Source: Tuberibacillus sp. Marseille-P3662 (GTDB taxonomy: Bacteria > Bacillota > Bacilli > Bacillales > Sporolactobacillaceae). From it: 64,000 nucleotides of DNA. The translations under genes were made by a program, and so were the position numbers. Of the stretch, positions 1 through 8,509 are shown in pieces. The first letter of the stretch is position 1. Each line of letters starts with the position of its first letter. Under the pieces are notes generated by a model. That model was not told the origin of the DNA, ran no database searches, and was given only the letters and a program-made list of their open reading frames with translations. The stretch lies in the NCBI RefSeq assembly GCF_900178005.1, contig NZ_FXBS01000006.1:124001-188000 (forward strand), read 5' to 3'.

Positions 1-1
1 A

Positions 2-847
2 GAAGAAGTGATGAATGATGAGGAAGTGAAATTGATAGCCGGAGCGGCTGTACCGTCTGAACGCTGCGCCCTTGGGCTAAGAGCGATGGATCATGGAAAA
101 GATTATTTTACTGATAAAACGCCATTCACGACATTTGAACAGCTAGCAAAAGCGAAAGCCAAAACCAAGGCAACTGGACGAAAATACATGGTTTATTATA
201 GTGAACGTCTCCACGTGGAAAGTGCTGTTTTTGCTGGTCAATTGATTGAAGAAGGAGCGATCGGAAGGGTGCTTCAGGTCATGGGATTGGGGCCGCATCA
301 ATTAAGGGCTCAATCAAGACCAAAATGGTTTTTTCAAAAGGAAAAGTACGGAGGGATTTTATGTGATATCGCCAGTCATCAAATTGAGCAATTTCTCTAT
401 TATTCAGGTGCGAAGGATGCTGATGTGTTGCACAGTAAAGTAGCCAATTATCATCATAAGGAGATGTATCCGGAATTAGAAGATTTCGGTGATGCGACCC
501 TTGTTGGTGACAATGGAGCAACAAATTATTTCCGTGTCGACTGGTTTACACCCGATGGACTCGGAACATGGGGGGACGGAAGATCGTTAATCCTCGGAAC
601 CGAAGGATATATTGAAATTCGTAAATATATTGATGTTGCCAGGGAGGATAGCGGTGATCATTTATACCTAGTTAATGGTAATAACAGGAAACATTATTCA
701 CTTCAAGGTCAAGTTGGGTACCCATTTTTCGGTCAACTGATTCTTGACTGTATCAATCGAACGGAAAACGCCATGACGCAGGAACATGCCTTTAAGGCGG
801 CGGAGTTATGTTTACAAGCACAGGAAAAGGCTGTTCGTGTGGAATGA
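2..847 (+). CDS. Gfo/Idh/MocA-family dehydrogenase, 3' part only
   Basis: The frame is open at the left edge, so the N-terminal part of the NAD(P)-binding domain lies outside the window and about 280 codons remain. Visible motifs are AAVPSERC, DKTPFTT at the position where this family usually has EKP, CDIASHQIEQFL, DWFTPDGL and LGTEGYIEIRKY. The same motifs occur in the same order in the gene at 46713-47801, so the two are paralogues. The family oxidises or reduces a hydroxyl or keto group of sugars and polyols with NAD(P); the substrate cannot be told from sequence. By comparison with the paralogue roughly 95 residues are missing. A rho-independent terminator follows directly, so this is probably the last gene of its operon. 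Confidence 0.85.
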   Translation, partial: EEVMNDEEVKLIAGAAVPSERCALGLRAMDHGKDYFTDKTPFTTFEQLAKAKAKTKATGRKYMVYYSERLHVESAVFAGQLIEEGAIGRVLQVMGLGPHQLRAQSRPKWFFQKEKYGGILCDIASHQIEQFLYYSGAKDADVLHSKVANYHHKEMYPELEDFGDATLVGDNGATNYFRVDWFTPDGLGTWGDGRSLILGTEGYIEIRKYIDVAREDSGDHLYLVNGNNRKHYSLQGQVGYPFFGQLILDCINRTENAMTQEHAFKAAELCLQAQEKAVRVE

Positions 848-861
848 CCCTATATAATGCG

Positions 862-883
862 GCGCCATATGGGCGCTTTTTTT
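862..883 (+). terminator. Rho-independent terminator after the first gene
   Basis: GCGCC at 862-866 pairs with GGCGC at 872-876 across a five-base loop and is followed by seven T. It lies 15 bases past the dehydrogenase stop codon. Confidence 0.75.
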
Positions 884-887
884 ATGC

Positions 888-914
888 AAAAAAAGCCCGC
901 CCATACGGGCAGGC
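888..914 (-). terminator. Terminator hairpin facing left
   Basis: On the minus strand GCCTGCCC pairs with GGGCGGGC around a short loop and is followed by a run of seven T (seven A at 888-894 on the plus strand). It lies just past the stop of the fragment at 936-1013, consistent with the end of a former minus-strand gene. Confidence 0.6.
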
Positions 915-935
915 GTTGAGGATTGAAGAAATGGG

Positions 936-1013
936 TTACCAACCAATCTTTTTATCCACACTCATTTTTTCGATGTGAGAGGGTGCTTTTGTCGGTTGAT
1001 GAATATGGTAACA
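936..1013 (-). pseudogene. Possible 3' remnant of a lost minus-strand gene
   Basis: A 25-codon frame ends in PSHIEKMSVDKKIGW and a TAA stop and is followed by a well-formed minus-strand terminator. No start codon or ribosome binding site precedes it, and an in-frame stop lies directly upstream. The composition (charged, ending in KKIGW) looks like a protein C-terminus, but the family was not identified. It could also be a chance frame beside a terminator. Confidence 0.3.
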
Positions 1014-1183
1014 TTAGGAAATGTAACAGGTGAGGTCCTAAATTTGGTGAGCCAGCCATCGTTTGGAACAAATAAAACAAAATGAATTCAAATTTAGCCT
1101 TTTGTAGTTTATTATATATATTAGAAAGTTATAATTTTATTTTTTGAGTTCTTAGGATAATCTTTTTTAAAAGGTAGGTCGTA

Positions 1184-2356
1184 ATGTCTGTAGAAAACGA
1201 GAACATCACTAGGATAAATTTGGATGGTAAAGAACTTATACTAATTGGAACGGCCCACGTATCAAAGCATAGCGCTGAGCAAGTTAAGGAAGTTATCGCA
1301 TCTGAACGACCGGACTCTGTTTGTATCGAACTGGATGAACAAAGATATCAATCGATTATGGATGAAAGTCAATGGCGGGATATGGACATATTTAAAGTGA
1401 TCAAAGAAAGGAAAGCCACACTACTTTTAATGAATCTTGCCATATCATCCTTTCAAAAGCGCATGGCAAAGCAATTTGATATTAATCCTGGACAAGAAAT
1501 GATTCAGGGAATTGAATCAGCTCAAGAAGCGGAGGCCAACCTCGTACTTGCTGACAGGAACATTCAGACAACCTTTTCTCGAATTTGGCATGGTGTTGGG
1601 CTATGGGGAAAGGTGAAGCTTCTTCTGCAGATTATCTTTAGCATTTTTAATCAGGAGAGCATCTCAGAAGAAGAGTTAGAAGCCTTGAAATCTCAAGATA
1701 TGCTGAATTCAATGCTTCATGATTTCACAGTCAGTTTTCCTGAATTAAAAACGCCTCTCATTGATGAACGAGACCAGTATTTATCACAAAAAATTAAAGA
1801 GGCACCAGGAAATAAAGTTGTGGCTGTATTGGGTGCGGCCCACGTCCCAGGCATTAAAGAAGCCATTAAACAAAAACATGATTTGGCTCGGTTATCAGAG
1901 CAGCCTGCTAAATCCAAAGTCCCTAAGATCATTGCTTGGACGATTCCGATTCTTATTTTGGCAGTCATTGCTTATACCTTTTTTACCAATCCGTCTGCTG
2001 GCTTTCAGCAGACAATCAGTTGGATAATATGGAATGGTGCCTTCTCGGCAATCGGAACTGCGATTGCTTTAGGACATCCACTGACTATTTTGACATCCTT
2101 TATTGCCGCACCTCTGACTTCCTTAAATCCACTTATCGCAGCGGGATGGTTTGCGGGCATTGTCCAGGCCTATATCCGTAGGCCAAGTGTGGGGGACTTT
2201 GAGTCGCTTTCCGAGGATGTTTTTAGTGTTAAAGGTTTTTGGGGGAATAAGGTTACTCGCATTTTACTTATCGTTGTTCTAGCCAACTTAGGGAGTACAC
2301 TAGGAACGGTGATTGGTGGAGCTGATGTTGTCCGATTATTTATAGAGAACTTATAA
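1184..2356 (+). CDS. TraB/PrgY-family membrane protein
   Basis: 390 residues. The N-terminal half has the TraB-domain features: a start with ELILIGTAHVSKHSAEQV, the conserved GTAHVS box, a CIELDEQRY box near residue 50, and a later VLGAAHVPGI box near residue 215. The C-terminal third holds several hydrophobic segments (about residues 250-270, 275-320 and 360-385), so it is an integral membrane protein. Related proteins include enterococcal PrgY/TraB, which act on peptide pheromones, but most chromosomal members have no known role and some belong to a proposed metalloprotease superfamily. The start is supported by AAAGGTAGG about 8 bases upstream. It is monocistronic, and a dispersed repeat lies beyond its stop. 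Confidence 0.85.
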   Translation: MSVENENITRINLDGKELILIGTAHVSKHSAEQVKEVIASERPDSVCIELDEQRYQSIMDESQWRDMDIFKVIKERKATLLLMNLAISSFQKRMAKQFDINPGQEMIQGIESAQEAEANLVLADRNIQTTFSRIWHGVGLWGKVKLLLQIIFSIFNQESISEEELEALKSQDMLNSMLHDFTVSFPELKTPLIDERDQYLSQKIKEAPGNKVVAVLGAAHVPGIKEAIKQKHDLARLSEQPAKSKVPKIIAWTIPILILAVIAYTFFTNPSAGFQQTISWIIWNGAFSAIGTAIALGHPLTILTSFIAAPLTSLNPLIAAGWFAGIVQAYIRRPSVGDFESLSEDVFSVKGFWGNKVTRILLIVVLANLGSTLGTVIGGADVVRLFIENL

Positions 2357-2406
2357 AATCGCCCTATCAATTAATATTTGAATATCGATACCCAGTTCAA
2401 ACATAA

Positions 2407-2607
2407 GGCTGAGACAAAAGTATATTAGTCATAGAATAATCCGAACTTGTTTATGAATCAGTTCGGATTATTTGTTGAAAATCGTCATCGCGTCGTCAAA
2501 ATCCTTCGTTTACCTCGGGCGTCTACGTATTTTAACGACGCTTAGAACTTGCTTTCATATCCTATTGTTCGGCTTCCTGAGGAATCCTGTTTTAGATTTG
2601 TCCCTAT
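2407..2607. repeat. Dispersed intergenic repeat, copy 1
   Basis: About 200 bases that recur at 28007-28219 with roughly 85 percent identity by eye. The left end is GGCTGAGACAAAAG. Just inside lies a perfect 13-bp stem, AATAATCCGAACT at 2435-2447 with AGTTCGGATTATT at 2460-2472. The shared core includes GTCAAAATCCTTCG, GCGTCTACGTATTTT and CTTCCTGAG. The element fills the gap between two convergent genes, as does copy 2. It has no coding capacity. It resembles a MITE or intergenic repeat family rather than an insertion sequence. Confidence 0.85.
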
Positions 2608-2611
2608 TTTA

Positions 2612-3352
2612 CTAGCCTTGGTGGTTCGGTCTGACAATAATTTCGTTAACATCAACATATTCAGGTTGGTTAACAGCATAAAATACGGCTTCAGCAATGT
2701 CTTTACTTTGGAGCGGCGTGATGTCGCCGCCTTTTTTCATCCCAGCTAACGCTTCTTCATCTGTGATGGTGTCGGTTAATTCGGTAGCAACGATACCTGG
2801 TGAAATGGATGTCGTCCGAACATTGCTGTTCGCTACTTCTTTACCCAATCCTTCCATAATCACTCTAGCAGCAAATTTTGTACCGCAATACACTGCCCCT
2901 GTTGGCATGACTTCATGTCCAGCTACAGAGGAAGTGGTTAGAATATGGCCTTCATTTCGCTCAAGCATGTGCGGCAGAACAGCAGCAATACCATACAGGA
3001 CGCCTTTCACGTTAACATCGACCATTCTTTCCCATTCATCGACTTTTGTGTTTTTCATAAAGCTTAATGGCATAAGGCCGGCGTTATTAAACAATACATC
3101 GACTTGACCGAATTCATTAATCGCATACTGAATCAAGTTCTGCACGTCTTCTTGGGATGTCACATCCGTTGGTTTAATTGTAACTCTGCCTTCATGACTG
3201 TCCAATCGGTTTTGAATCTCTTCCAGCCTGTCTTGCCTTCTAGCAGCTAGGACGACATTGGCTCCTTCTTGGACAAATCGTTCCGCAGTTGCCTCACCGA
3301 TACCGCTACTTGCCCCAGTAATGACAATCGTTTTGCCATTCCAATTTGACAT
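2612..3352 (-). CDS. Short-chain dehydrogenase/reductase (SDR)
   Basis: 246 residues, the usual length for a classical SDR. The N-terminus has the cofactor-binding TGASSGIGEATAERF box at about residues 12-26, then NNAG near residue 90, the catalytic serine in TTSSVAGHE, and YCGTKFA with the YxxxK pair near residues 155-159. The basic residues AARRQDR after the second strand suggest NADP preference. It is close to the YdfG/YdaD-type reductases that act on 3-hydroxy acids or general carbonyls; the substrate is not determinable. The start ATG has a GAGGTG box upstream on the minus strand. Its stop codon sits 4 bases from the dispersed repeat. No operon partner. Confidence 0.9.
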   Translation of the reverse strand: MSNWNGKTIVITGASSGIGEATAERFVQEGANVVLAARRQDRLEEIQNRLDSHEGRVTIKPTDVTSQEDVQNLIQYAINEFGQVDVLFNNAGLMPLSFMKNTKVDEWERMVDVNVKGVLYGIAAVLPHMLERNEGHILTTSSVAGHEVMPTGAVYCGTKFAARVIMEGLGKEVANSNVRTTSISPGIVATELTDTITDEEALAGMKKGGDITPLQSKDIAEAVFYAVNQPEYVDVNEIIVRPNHQG

Positions 3353-3429
3353 ACGTATTCACCTCTTCTATTACTTAAGCATCATAAGTAGATTTACCCT
3401 TTTTAGTTTTATTTAAACATACCTGTCGT

Positions 3430-3442
3430 GGGGTCAGACCCC
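3430..3442. repeat. GGGGTCAGACCCC palindrome upstream of ilvE
   Basis: A 13-base palindrome in the leader region of the aminotransferase gene. The same sequence appears at 4664-4676 just after that gene. Similar short palindromes are scattered in many bacterial genomes; the role is unknown. Confidence 0.6.
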
Positions 3443-3542
3443 CTATTGTTGGACTTTCACTTATAATAAGATTATGATTTATTTAAAATAATATAGAACA
3501 GCCCAAATAACGCAATATTTTATGAAGTAAGGAGCACTAAAG

Positions 3543-4616
3543 ATGAGAGACAACGAACTTGAAATCGTCCAAAGCACGAACAAGAAACCCAAGCCACAAA
3601 CAGATCAGCTTGCATTTGGGAAAACATTTACTGACCATATGTTTGTTATGGATTACGCAGCTGATAAAGGTTGGCATCATCCGCGGATCGTGCCATATGA
3701 ACCTATAACATTAGATCCCGCCTCAATGATTTTTCATTATGGTCAAACTGTGTTTGAAGGTTTAAAAGCCTATCGATCAAAAGATAACCGCATTTTATTA
3801 TTTAGACCTGATAAGAATTTGCAAAGATTAAATCTTTCGAGCGATCGACTTAGTATGCCAACAATCGATGAAACCCTCGTTATGAATGGTCTGAAGCGCT
3901 TGATCCACCTTGAACAAGATTGGGTGCCATCATCAGAAGGGACTTCTCTTTACATACGTCCATTTATCATTGGAACTGAAGCGAGTCTTGCTGTAGCGCC
4001 TTCACAATCTTATAAATTGATGATCATCCTATCACCTGTCGGATCTTACTATTCGAAGGGCATTCGCCCCGTTAGTATTAGTGTAGAGAGCCAGTTCACC
4101 AGAGCTGTAAAAGGTGGCACGGGTACGGCGAAGACAGCGGGGAATTATTCGTCCGGTTACAAAGCCCATGCAAAAGCAAGTCATGAAGGCAATGATGAAG
4201 TTTTATGGCTTGATGGCGTTGAGAAAAAATATATAGAGGAAGTTGGCAGTATGAACATCTTCTTTAAAATCAACGGAGAAGTCGTCACCCCGGCATTAAA
4301 TGGAAGTATTTTAGATGGTATTACTAGAAGGTCAATTATCGAATTACTGGAAGAATGGGACATACCCGTTGTAGAAAGAAGGATATCTATCGACGAATTG
4401 TATCAAGCCTACGATGAGTGTCGTTTAGAAGAAGCCTTTGGTACAGGTACGGCTGCTGTTATTTCTCCAATTGGGGAGTTGAATGGGTCAGAACGCAAAG
4501 TGATCATTAACGATGGACAAACAGGAGAGTTATCTAAAAAGTTGTATGACACTCTTACAGGCATTCAAACTGGAAGGTTAGAAGATTCTCATGGATGGAC
4601 AGTAGAAGTGAAGTGA
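3543..4616 (+). CDS. ilvE: Branched-chain amino acid aminotransferase
   Basis: 357 residues, the normal size for the class IV (fold type IV) PLP-dependent branched-chain aminotransferases YbgE/YwaA of Bacillus. It interconverts valine, leucine and isoleucine with their 2-oxo acids using glutamate/2-oxoglutarate. Visible family features are FHYGQTVFEGLKAYR near residue 65, RPFIIGTE, the PLP-lysine segment GTAKTAGNYSSGYKA near residues 195-210, EVGSMNIFF, and EAFGTGTAAVISPIG near residues 297-312. AAGGAG lies 9 bases before the ATG. It stands alone, flanked by short palindromic repeats. No T-box leader is visible in the 190-base upstream gap. Confidence 0.93.
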   Translation: MRDNELEIVQSTNKKPKPQTDQLAFGKTFTDHMFVMDYAADKGWHHPRIVPYEPITLDPASMIFHYGQTVFEGLKAYRSKDNRILLFRPDKNLQRLNLSSDRLSMPTIDETLVMNGLKRLIHLEQDWVPSSEGTSLYIRPFIIGTEASLAVAPSQSYKLMIILSPVGSYYSKGIRPVSISVESQFTRAVKGGTGTAKTAGNYSSGYKAHAKASHEGNDEVLWLDGVEKKYIEEVGSMNIFFKINGEVVTPALNGSILDGITRRSIIELLEEWDIPVVERRISIDELYQAYDECRLEEAFGTGTAAVISPIGELNGSERKVIINDGQTGELSKKLYDTLTGIQTGRLEDSHGWTVEVK

Positions 4617-4628
4617 GGAATAAATACA

Positions 4629-4676
4629 GTCTGACCCCACTGCGTTAGTGCTTTAGCAGAGCGGGGGTCAGACCCC
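4629..4676. repeat. Long hairpin built of GTCAGACCCC repeats after ilvE
   Basis: GTCTGACCCC at 4629-4638 pairs with GGGGTCAGAC at 4664-4673, and the right arm is part of a second copy of GGGGTCAGACCCC. It lies between two convergent genes and could act as a two-way transcription end, although no clear T-run follows. Confidence 0.55.
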
Positions 4677-4686
4677 ACTTAACCCT

Positions 4687-5856
4687 TTAATTAAAATAAT
4701 TGTAATCCACATAGTCAACCATATTCACACCAAAAAAATTTTTAATGGCTAAGGCTGCCCCGCCAAGCGCACAGGCATTTTCACCAATTTGGGAAACTCT
4801 TATGTCCCTGTAATTATTAATTTTCGATTTTAATTTTTCACGAATGTTCGTTATAAAAGATGAATGGCCATTTATAATGGTTCCATTGATAATAATTGTT
4901 TCCGGATTGAAAATGTTAATGATGTTATTAAGTCCAATGGCTAAATAATTTAAGTATTCATCCAAAATTGCTTCAAATGCCTCTTCATTAACCAACTTTT
5001 CGGTATACTCTGGGAGTGTAAGTGTAGGGTATTTTTCTTCAAGTGTATTCATCAACGATGTCTCAGACGCGTATAGTTCCCAGCATCCCTTGTTCCCACA
5101 TGAACATAATAGACCATTCGGTTCAACAATCATATGACCAATTTCGCCGGCAAATCCTTGAAAACCTCTATAAATTTTATTTTCGTTAATCATGCCAAGG
5201 CCTATTCCAGAGTATAGGGTAATACAGAATAAATCAGATATATGTTCATAATAGACTTGTTCTGCGTAGGCACTTAAATTGGCATTGTTATCAACGTAAA
5301 CATTTGTCTTAAATGTATTCTCAAGTCGACTTTGAATATCTATATTGGACCATTGTTGTTTAGGTGTGAACACAATGTCACTTTTGTTATTAACGATACC
5401 GTGAATGCCAACACCTACACCCACAAGACCAATGGGTTGATACGCTTGGTTAAACTTTTCCATAAGTGATACCACATTCTCAATTAACAGGTTGATCACA
5501 TGGTCAAAATTGTAATTTTCCACATCTAATCTCAGTTTATGAAACGGCTTTCCCTTTAGATTGATACAAATAAGGTTAAGAACATGTTCGTCTATATCAA
5601 TACCAATACTGTAACCTGCTTCGCCATTAATTTCTAAAAGGATTGGCTTTCGGCCACGTGTTATAGATTCACCTGCACTTTTTTCAATGACGATATGATC
5701 ATTAAGAAGATCACTAACTTGGGCAGAAACGGTCGCTTTGTTCAATCCTGTTATTCTGGAAAGCTCACTTCGAGATAATGAGATGTTTTTTATAATTTCT
5801 TCTATTAAAATTCTTCGATTGATTTGTTTGATATAAGTTGCATCACCAGTATCCAA
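4687..5856 (-). CDS. ROK-family transcriptional repressor (XylR-like)
   Basis: 389 residues. An N-terminal winged helix-turn-helix (about residues 10-65, with LSRSELSRITGLNKATVSAQV) is followed by a ROK sugar-kinase-like domain. This has GVGVGIHGIV near residue 145, DNNANLSAYAEQ near 200, GFAGEIGHM, and the zinc-binding cluster CSCGNKGCWE near 250. ROK repressors bind a sugar or sugar acid and release DNA. It is divergent from uxaC, and the palindrome at 5990-6008 has the form of XylR/ROK operators, so it most likely represses the hexuronate operon in answer to a uronate or fructuronate-type signal; the inducer is inferred. It is not a functional kinase by context. Confidence 0.88.
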   Translation of the reverse strand: MDTGDATYIKQINRRILIEEIIKNISLSRSELSRITGLNKATVSAQVSDLLNDHIVIEKSAGESITRGRKPILLEINGEAGYSIGIDIDEHVLNLICINLKGKPFHKLRLDVENYNFDHVINLLIENVVSLMEKFNQAYQPIGLVGVGVGIHGIVNNKSDIVFTPKQQWSNIDIQSRLENTFKTNVYVDNNANLSAYAEQVYYEHISDLFCITLYSGIGLGMINENKIYRGFQGFAGEIGHMIVEPNGLLCSCGNKGCWELYASETSLMNTLEEKYPTLTLPEYTEKLVNEEAFEAILDEYLNYLAIGLNNIINIFNPETIIINGTIINGHSSFITNIREKLKSKINNYRDIRVSQIGENACALGGAALAIKNFFGVNMVDYVDYNYFN

Positions 5857-5949
5857 TATGTCCCCTCCTACGAATGCTATGTATTCTCATATTACCATGA
5901 TTAAAAAGGTGCAGCTACATGGCTTTATATATAATTAAATGAAGGGTCC

Positions 5950-6008
5950 TTGAAATTTAAAGCGTTTCCATACTATAATAATTTTAATGATTTGTTTGGT
6001 AAACAAAT
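5950..6008 (+). promoter_or_regulatory. uxaC promoter with cre-like site and ROK operator
   Basis: TTGAAA at 5950-5955 and TATAAT at 5974-5979 are 18 bases apart. Between them lies TTTAAAGCGTTTCCA (5956-5970), one mismatch from the CcpA cre consensus. Just after the -10 box is the perfect palindrome ATTTGTTTGGTAAACAAAT (5990-6008), of the kind bound by ROK/XylR repressors. The arrangement suggests repression by both CcpA and the neighbouring ROK protein. Confidence 0.75.
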
Positions 6009-6049
6009 TAAAAATCGGACACTACAGCTTCAAAGGAGTGTGAATAACA

Positions 6050-7447
6050 TTGCGAACCTTTATTTCAGACGATTTTTTATTATATAACAAGACTGCGAGG
6101 GATCTTTACCATAATGTTGCGAAGGATCTACCCATCATTGACTACCATAATCATTTAAGCCCTGAAGAGATTTTACAAGATAAGAATTATACGAGCTTGG
6201 CGGAGATTTGGTTAGCCGGTGATCATTATAAGTGGAGAGCCATGAGAGCGAATGGGATCAGTGAACCTTTTGTAACAGGTGAAAAAAGTGCTTACGAAAA
6301 GTTTCTAGCTTGGGCGAAAACGGTTCCCAAAACAATCGGAAACCCACTTTATCACTGGACCCATTTAGAATTGGTGAGGTATTTTGAAATTGACCAACTG
6401 TTAGATGAACATACGGCACCATCGATTTGGGATAAGGCTAACGAGAAACTACTGGCTCCGGAGATGTCGGCTAAGTCTTTATTACAAAAAGAAAAAGTTA
6501 AATTTGTTGGAACAACAGATGATCCAACAGATGATTTGGCTTCGCATGCTCAGTTGGCCAAAGAGGGCTTTAGTTGTAAGGTATCACCATCTTTTCGACC
6601 CGATAAAGGGCTGAATATAGAAAAAGATGAGTTCCTACCATGGATTAAGCAATTAGAGCAAGCGACAGATTCATCCATTGATCAATATGATGATTTGTTG
6701 AGTGGATTAGAAAAACGAGTCGATTATTTTGCTGCACACGACTGTAAAAGCTCTGATCACGGTATCAGCGTTATGTTCTATGAAGCAGCCACAAAAGATG
6801 AAGTTTCAGCGATTTTTCATAAGAGATTACTAGGCCAAGAACTTAATAAAAAAGAAACCGATCAATTTAAAACCTATACACTGTTAGCATTGGCTGAAAT
6901 GTATGCTGAAAAAGGCTGGGTCATGCAATTCCACTTGGGTGCGAAGCGAAATAATCATACGCGAATGTTTAAACACCTTGGTCCTGATAGTGGTTTTGAT
7001 TCAATTGGTGATCGATTGTTGGCTGATCCATTAGCTAATTTCCTAGACGCCTTAGAGCAAAAATCCAAACTGCCAAAAACGATTTTATATAGCGTCAATC
7101 CTCGTGATAATTATATTCTTGCAGCTATGGCAGGCAATTATCAAAACAATGAGGTACCAGGAAAAATTCAATTGGGGACAGCTTGGTGGTTCAATGACAA
7201 TATTGATGGTATGGAAGATCAAATGAAGACATTAGCGAACGTCGGTTTAATCCGTCATTTTGTTGGTATGTTAACCGACTCCAGAAGCTTTTTATCCTTA
7301 TCACGCCATGAGTATTTCAGAAGAATTTTGTGTAACCTGCTGGGCTCCTGGGTTGAAGAAGGAAAGGCACCAAAAGATATGATCCTATTGGGAACATATG
7401 TAAAGGATATTTGTTATTACAATGCAAAGCGTTATTTTAACTTGTAA
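6050..7447 (+). CDS. uxaC: Glucuronate (uronate) isomerase
   Basis: 465 residues, full length for UxaC, an amidohydrolase-fold enzyme that converts D-glucuronate to D-fructuronate and D-galacturonate to D-tagaturonate in the cytoplasm. Visible features are DYHNHLSPEEI near residue 28, WRAMRANGI near 62, the TTDDPTDDL box near 155, HLGAKRNNHTRM near 295, and LTDSRSFLSLSRHEYFRRIL near the end. The start is TTG with AAGGAG 11 bases upstream. It is the first gene of a tight operon with uxuA and uxuB, downstream of a ROK-type operator. Conditions and sugars of induction are inferred from context. Confidence 0.95.
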   Translation: MRTFISDDFLLYNKTARDLYHNVAKDLPIIDYHNHLSPEEILQDKNYTSLAEIWLAGDHYKWRAMRANGISEPFVTGEKSAYEKFLAWAKTVPKTIGNPLYHWTHLELVRYFEIDQLLDEHTAPSIWDKANEKLLAPEMSAKSLLQKEKVKFVGTTDDPTDDLASHAQLAKEGFSCKVSPSFRPDKGLNIEKDEFLPWIKQLEQATDSSIDQYDDLLSGLEKRVDYFAAHDCKSSDHGISVMFYEAATKDEVSAIFHKRLLGQELNKKETDQFKTYTLLALAEMYAEKGWVMQFHLGAKRNNHTRMFKHLGPDSGFDSIGDRLLADPLANFLDALEQKSKLPKTILYSVNPRDNYILAAMAGNYQNNEVPGKIQLGTAWWFNDNIDGMEDQMKTLANVGLIRHFVGMLTDSRSFLSLSRHEYFRRILCNLLGSWVEEGKAPKDMILLGTYVKDICYYNAKRYFNL

Positions 7448-7465
7448 CGTGGGGGGGATGACAAA

Positions 7466-8509
7466 ATGGAAATGAGTTTTCGGTGGTATGGTAAGGATGA
7501 TCCGGTCACACTTGATAAAATCCAACAAATTCCAGGTATGTTAGGGATCGTTTCAGCCATTTATGATATTCCAGTCGGAGATGTTTGGCCATTTGAGAAA
7601 ATTGTGGAACTTAGGCAATCCATTGAAAATCACGGCCTGAAGCTGAACGTGATTGAAAGTGTGCCTGTTCATGAAGATATCAAAATGGGATTAGATTCAC
7701 GAGATCAATGGATTGAAAATTATAAAGAAACGTTACGAAATCTTTCGAAAGCAGGCATTAAAACGGTTTGTTATAATTTCATGCCGGTGTTTGATTGGAC
7801 CCGATCACAGTTAGATGCACCGCTCGCGGATGGTTCGCATTCATTGTTATACGAAGATGAAAAAATCAAAGGCCTTAATCCTCTTAGTGGTGAGTTAGCA
7901 TTACCGGGTTGGGATTTATCCTATCAAAAAGATGATTTAAGGAAAATTATAGATCGGTACCAAATAATTTCAGAACAACAATTAATGGACAATCTCATTT
8001 ATTTTCTAGAAGAAGTTGTCCCTGTCGCAGAGGAAGAAGATATCATGCTCGCGATCCATCCCGATGATCCGCCGTGGCCTATTTTTGGACTACCACGCGT
8101 CATAACCAATAAAACCAATGTTGAATATATGCTCAATGCCGTCGACAGTCCGAATAATGGTATCACATTTTGTACGGGTTCCTATGGGGCTAATCCAGAC
8201 AATGATTTACTTGACATCATAGAAGCTGCCAAAGGGCGCATTCATTTCGTTCATGCTCGTAATGTCAAGTGGACGGGTGATTTATCGTTTCAAGAAACCG
8301 CTCATTTATCAAGAGATGGTTCGCTAGATATAGTCGATGTGCTTCAGAAGTTAAATGAAGTCGGTTTTACTGGCCCGATACGACCTGATCATGGAAGAAT
8401 GATTTGGGGTGAAGAAGGTCGACCAGGTTATGGATTATATGATCGTGCCCTTGGTGCAACCTATTTAAATGGCATCATTGAAACGCTAGATAAAGCAGAG
8501 GAGGCATAA
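7466..8509 (+). CDS. uxuA: Mannonate dehydratase
   Basis: 347 residues, typical of UxuA, a TIM-barrel, metal-dependent enzyme that dehydrates D-mannonate to 2-keto-3-deoxygluconate. Visible motifs are FRWYGKDDPVTL at the start, NFMPVFDWTRSQL near residue 105, AIHPDDPPWPIFGLPRV near 190, FCTGSYGANPDND near 235, HARNVKW near 262, and RPDHGRMIWGE near 308. The histidines and cysteine in these boxes are the expected metal ligands. A G-rich ribosome binding site (GGGGGG) precedes the ATG. It follows uxaC by 18 bases and abuts uxuB, so the three are co-transcribed and translationally coupled. Confidence 0.95.
   Translation: MEMSFRWYGKDDPVTLDKIQQIPGMLGIVSAIYDIPVGDVWPFEKIVELRQSIENHGLKLNVIESVPVHEDIKMGLDSRDQWIENYKETLRNLSKAGIKTVCYNFMPVFDWTRSQLDAPLADGSHSLLYEDEKIKGLNPLSGELALPGWDLSYQKDDLRKIIDRYQIISEQQLMDNLIYFLEEVVPVAEEEDIMLAIHPDDPPWPIFGLPRVITNKTNVEYMLNAVDSPNNGITFCTGSYGANPDNDLLDIIEAAKGRIHFVHARNVKWTGDLSFQETAHLSRDGSLDIVDVLQKLNEVGFTGPIRPDHGRMIWGEEGRPGYGLYDRALGATYLNGIIETLDKAEEA

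Noticed and set aside
2697-3107. 136-codon frame opposite the SDR gene
   Set aside because: It lies fully antisense to a gene with clear SDR motifs, has no ribosome binding site and no recognisable content.
3353-3542. T-box or other amino-acid riboswitch upstream of ilvE
   Set aside because: The gap is only 190 bases, with no T-box core sequence and no terminator-antiterminator pair.
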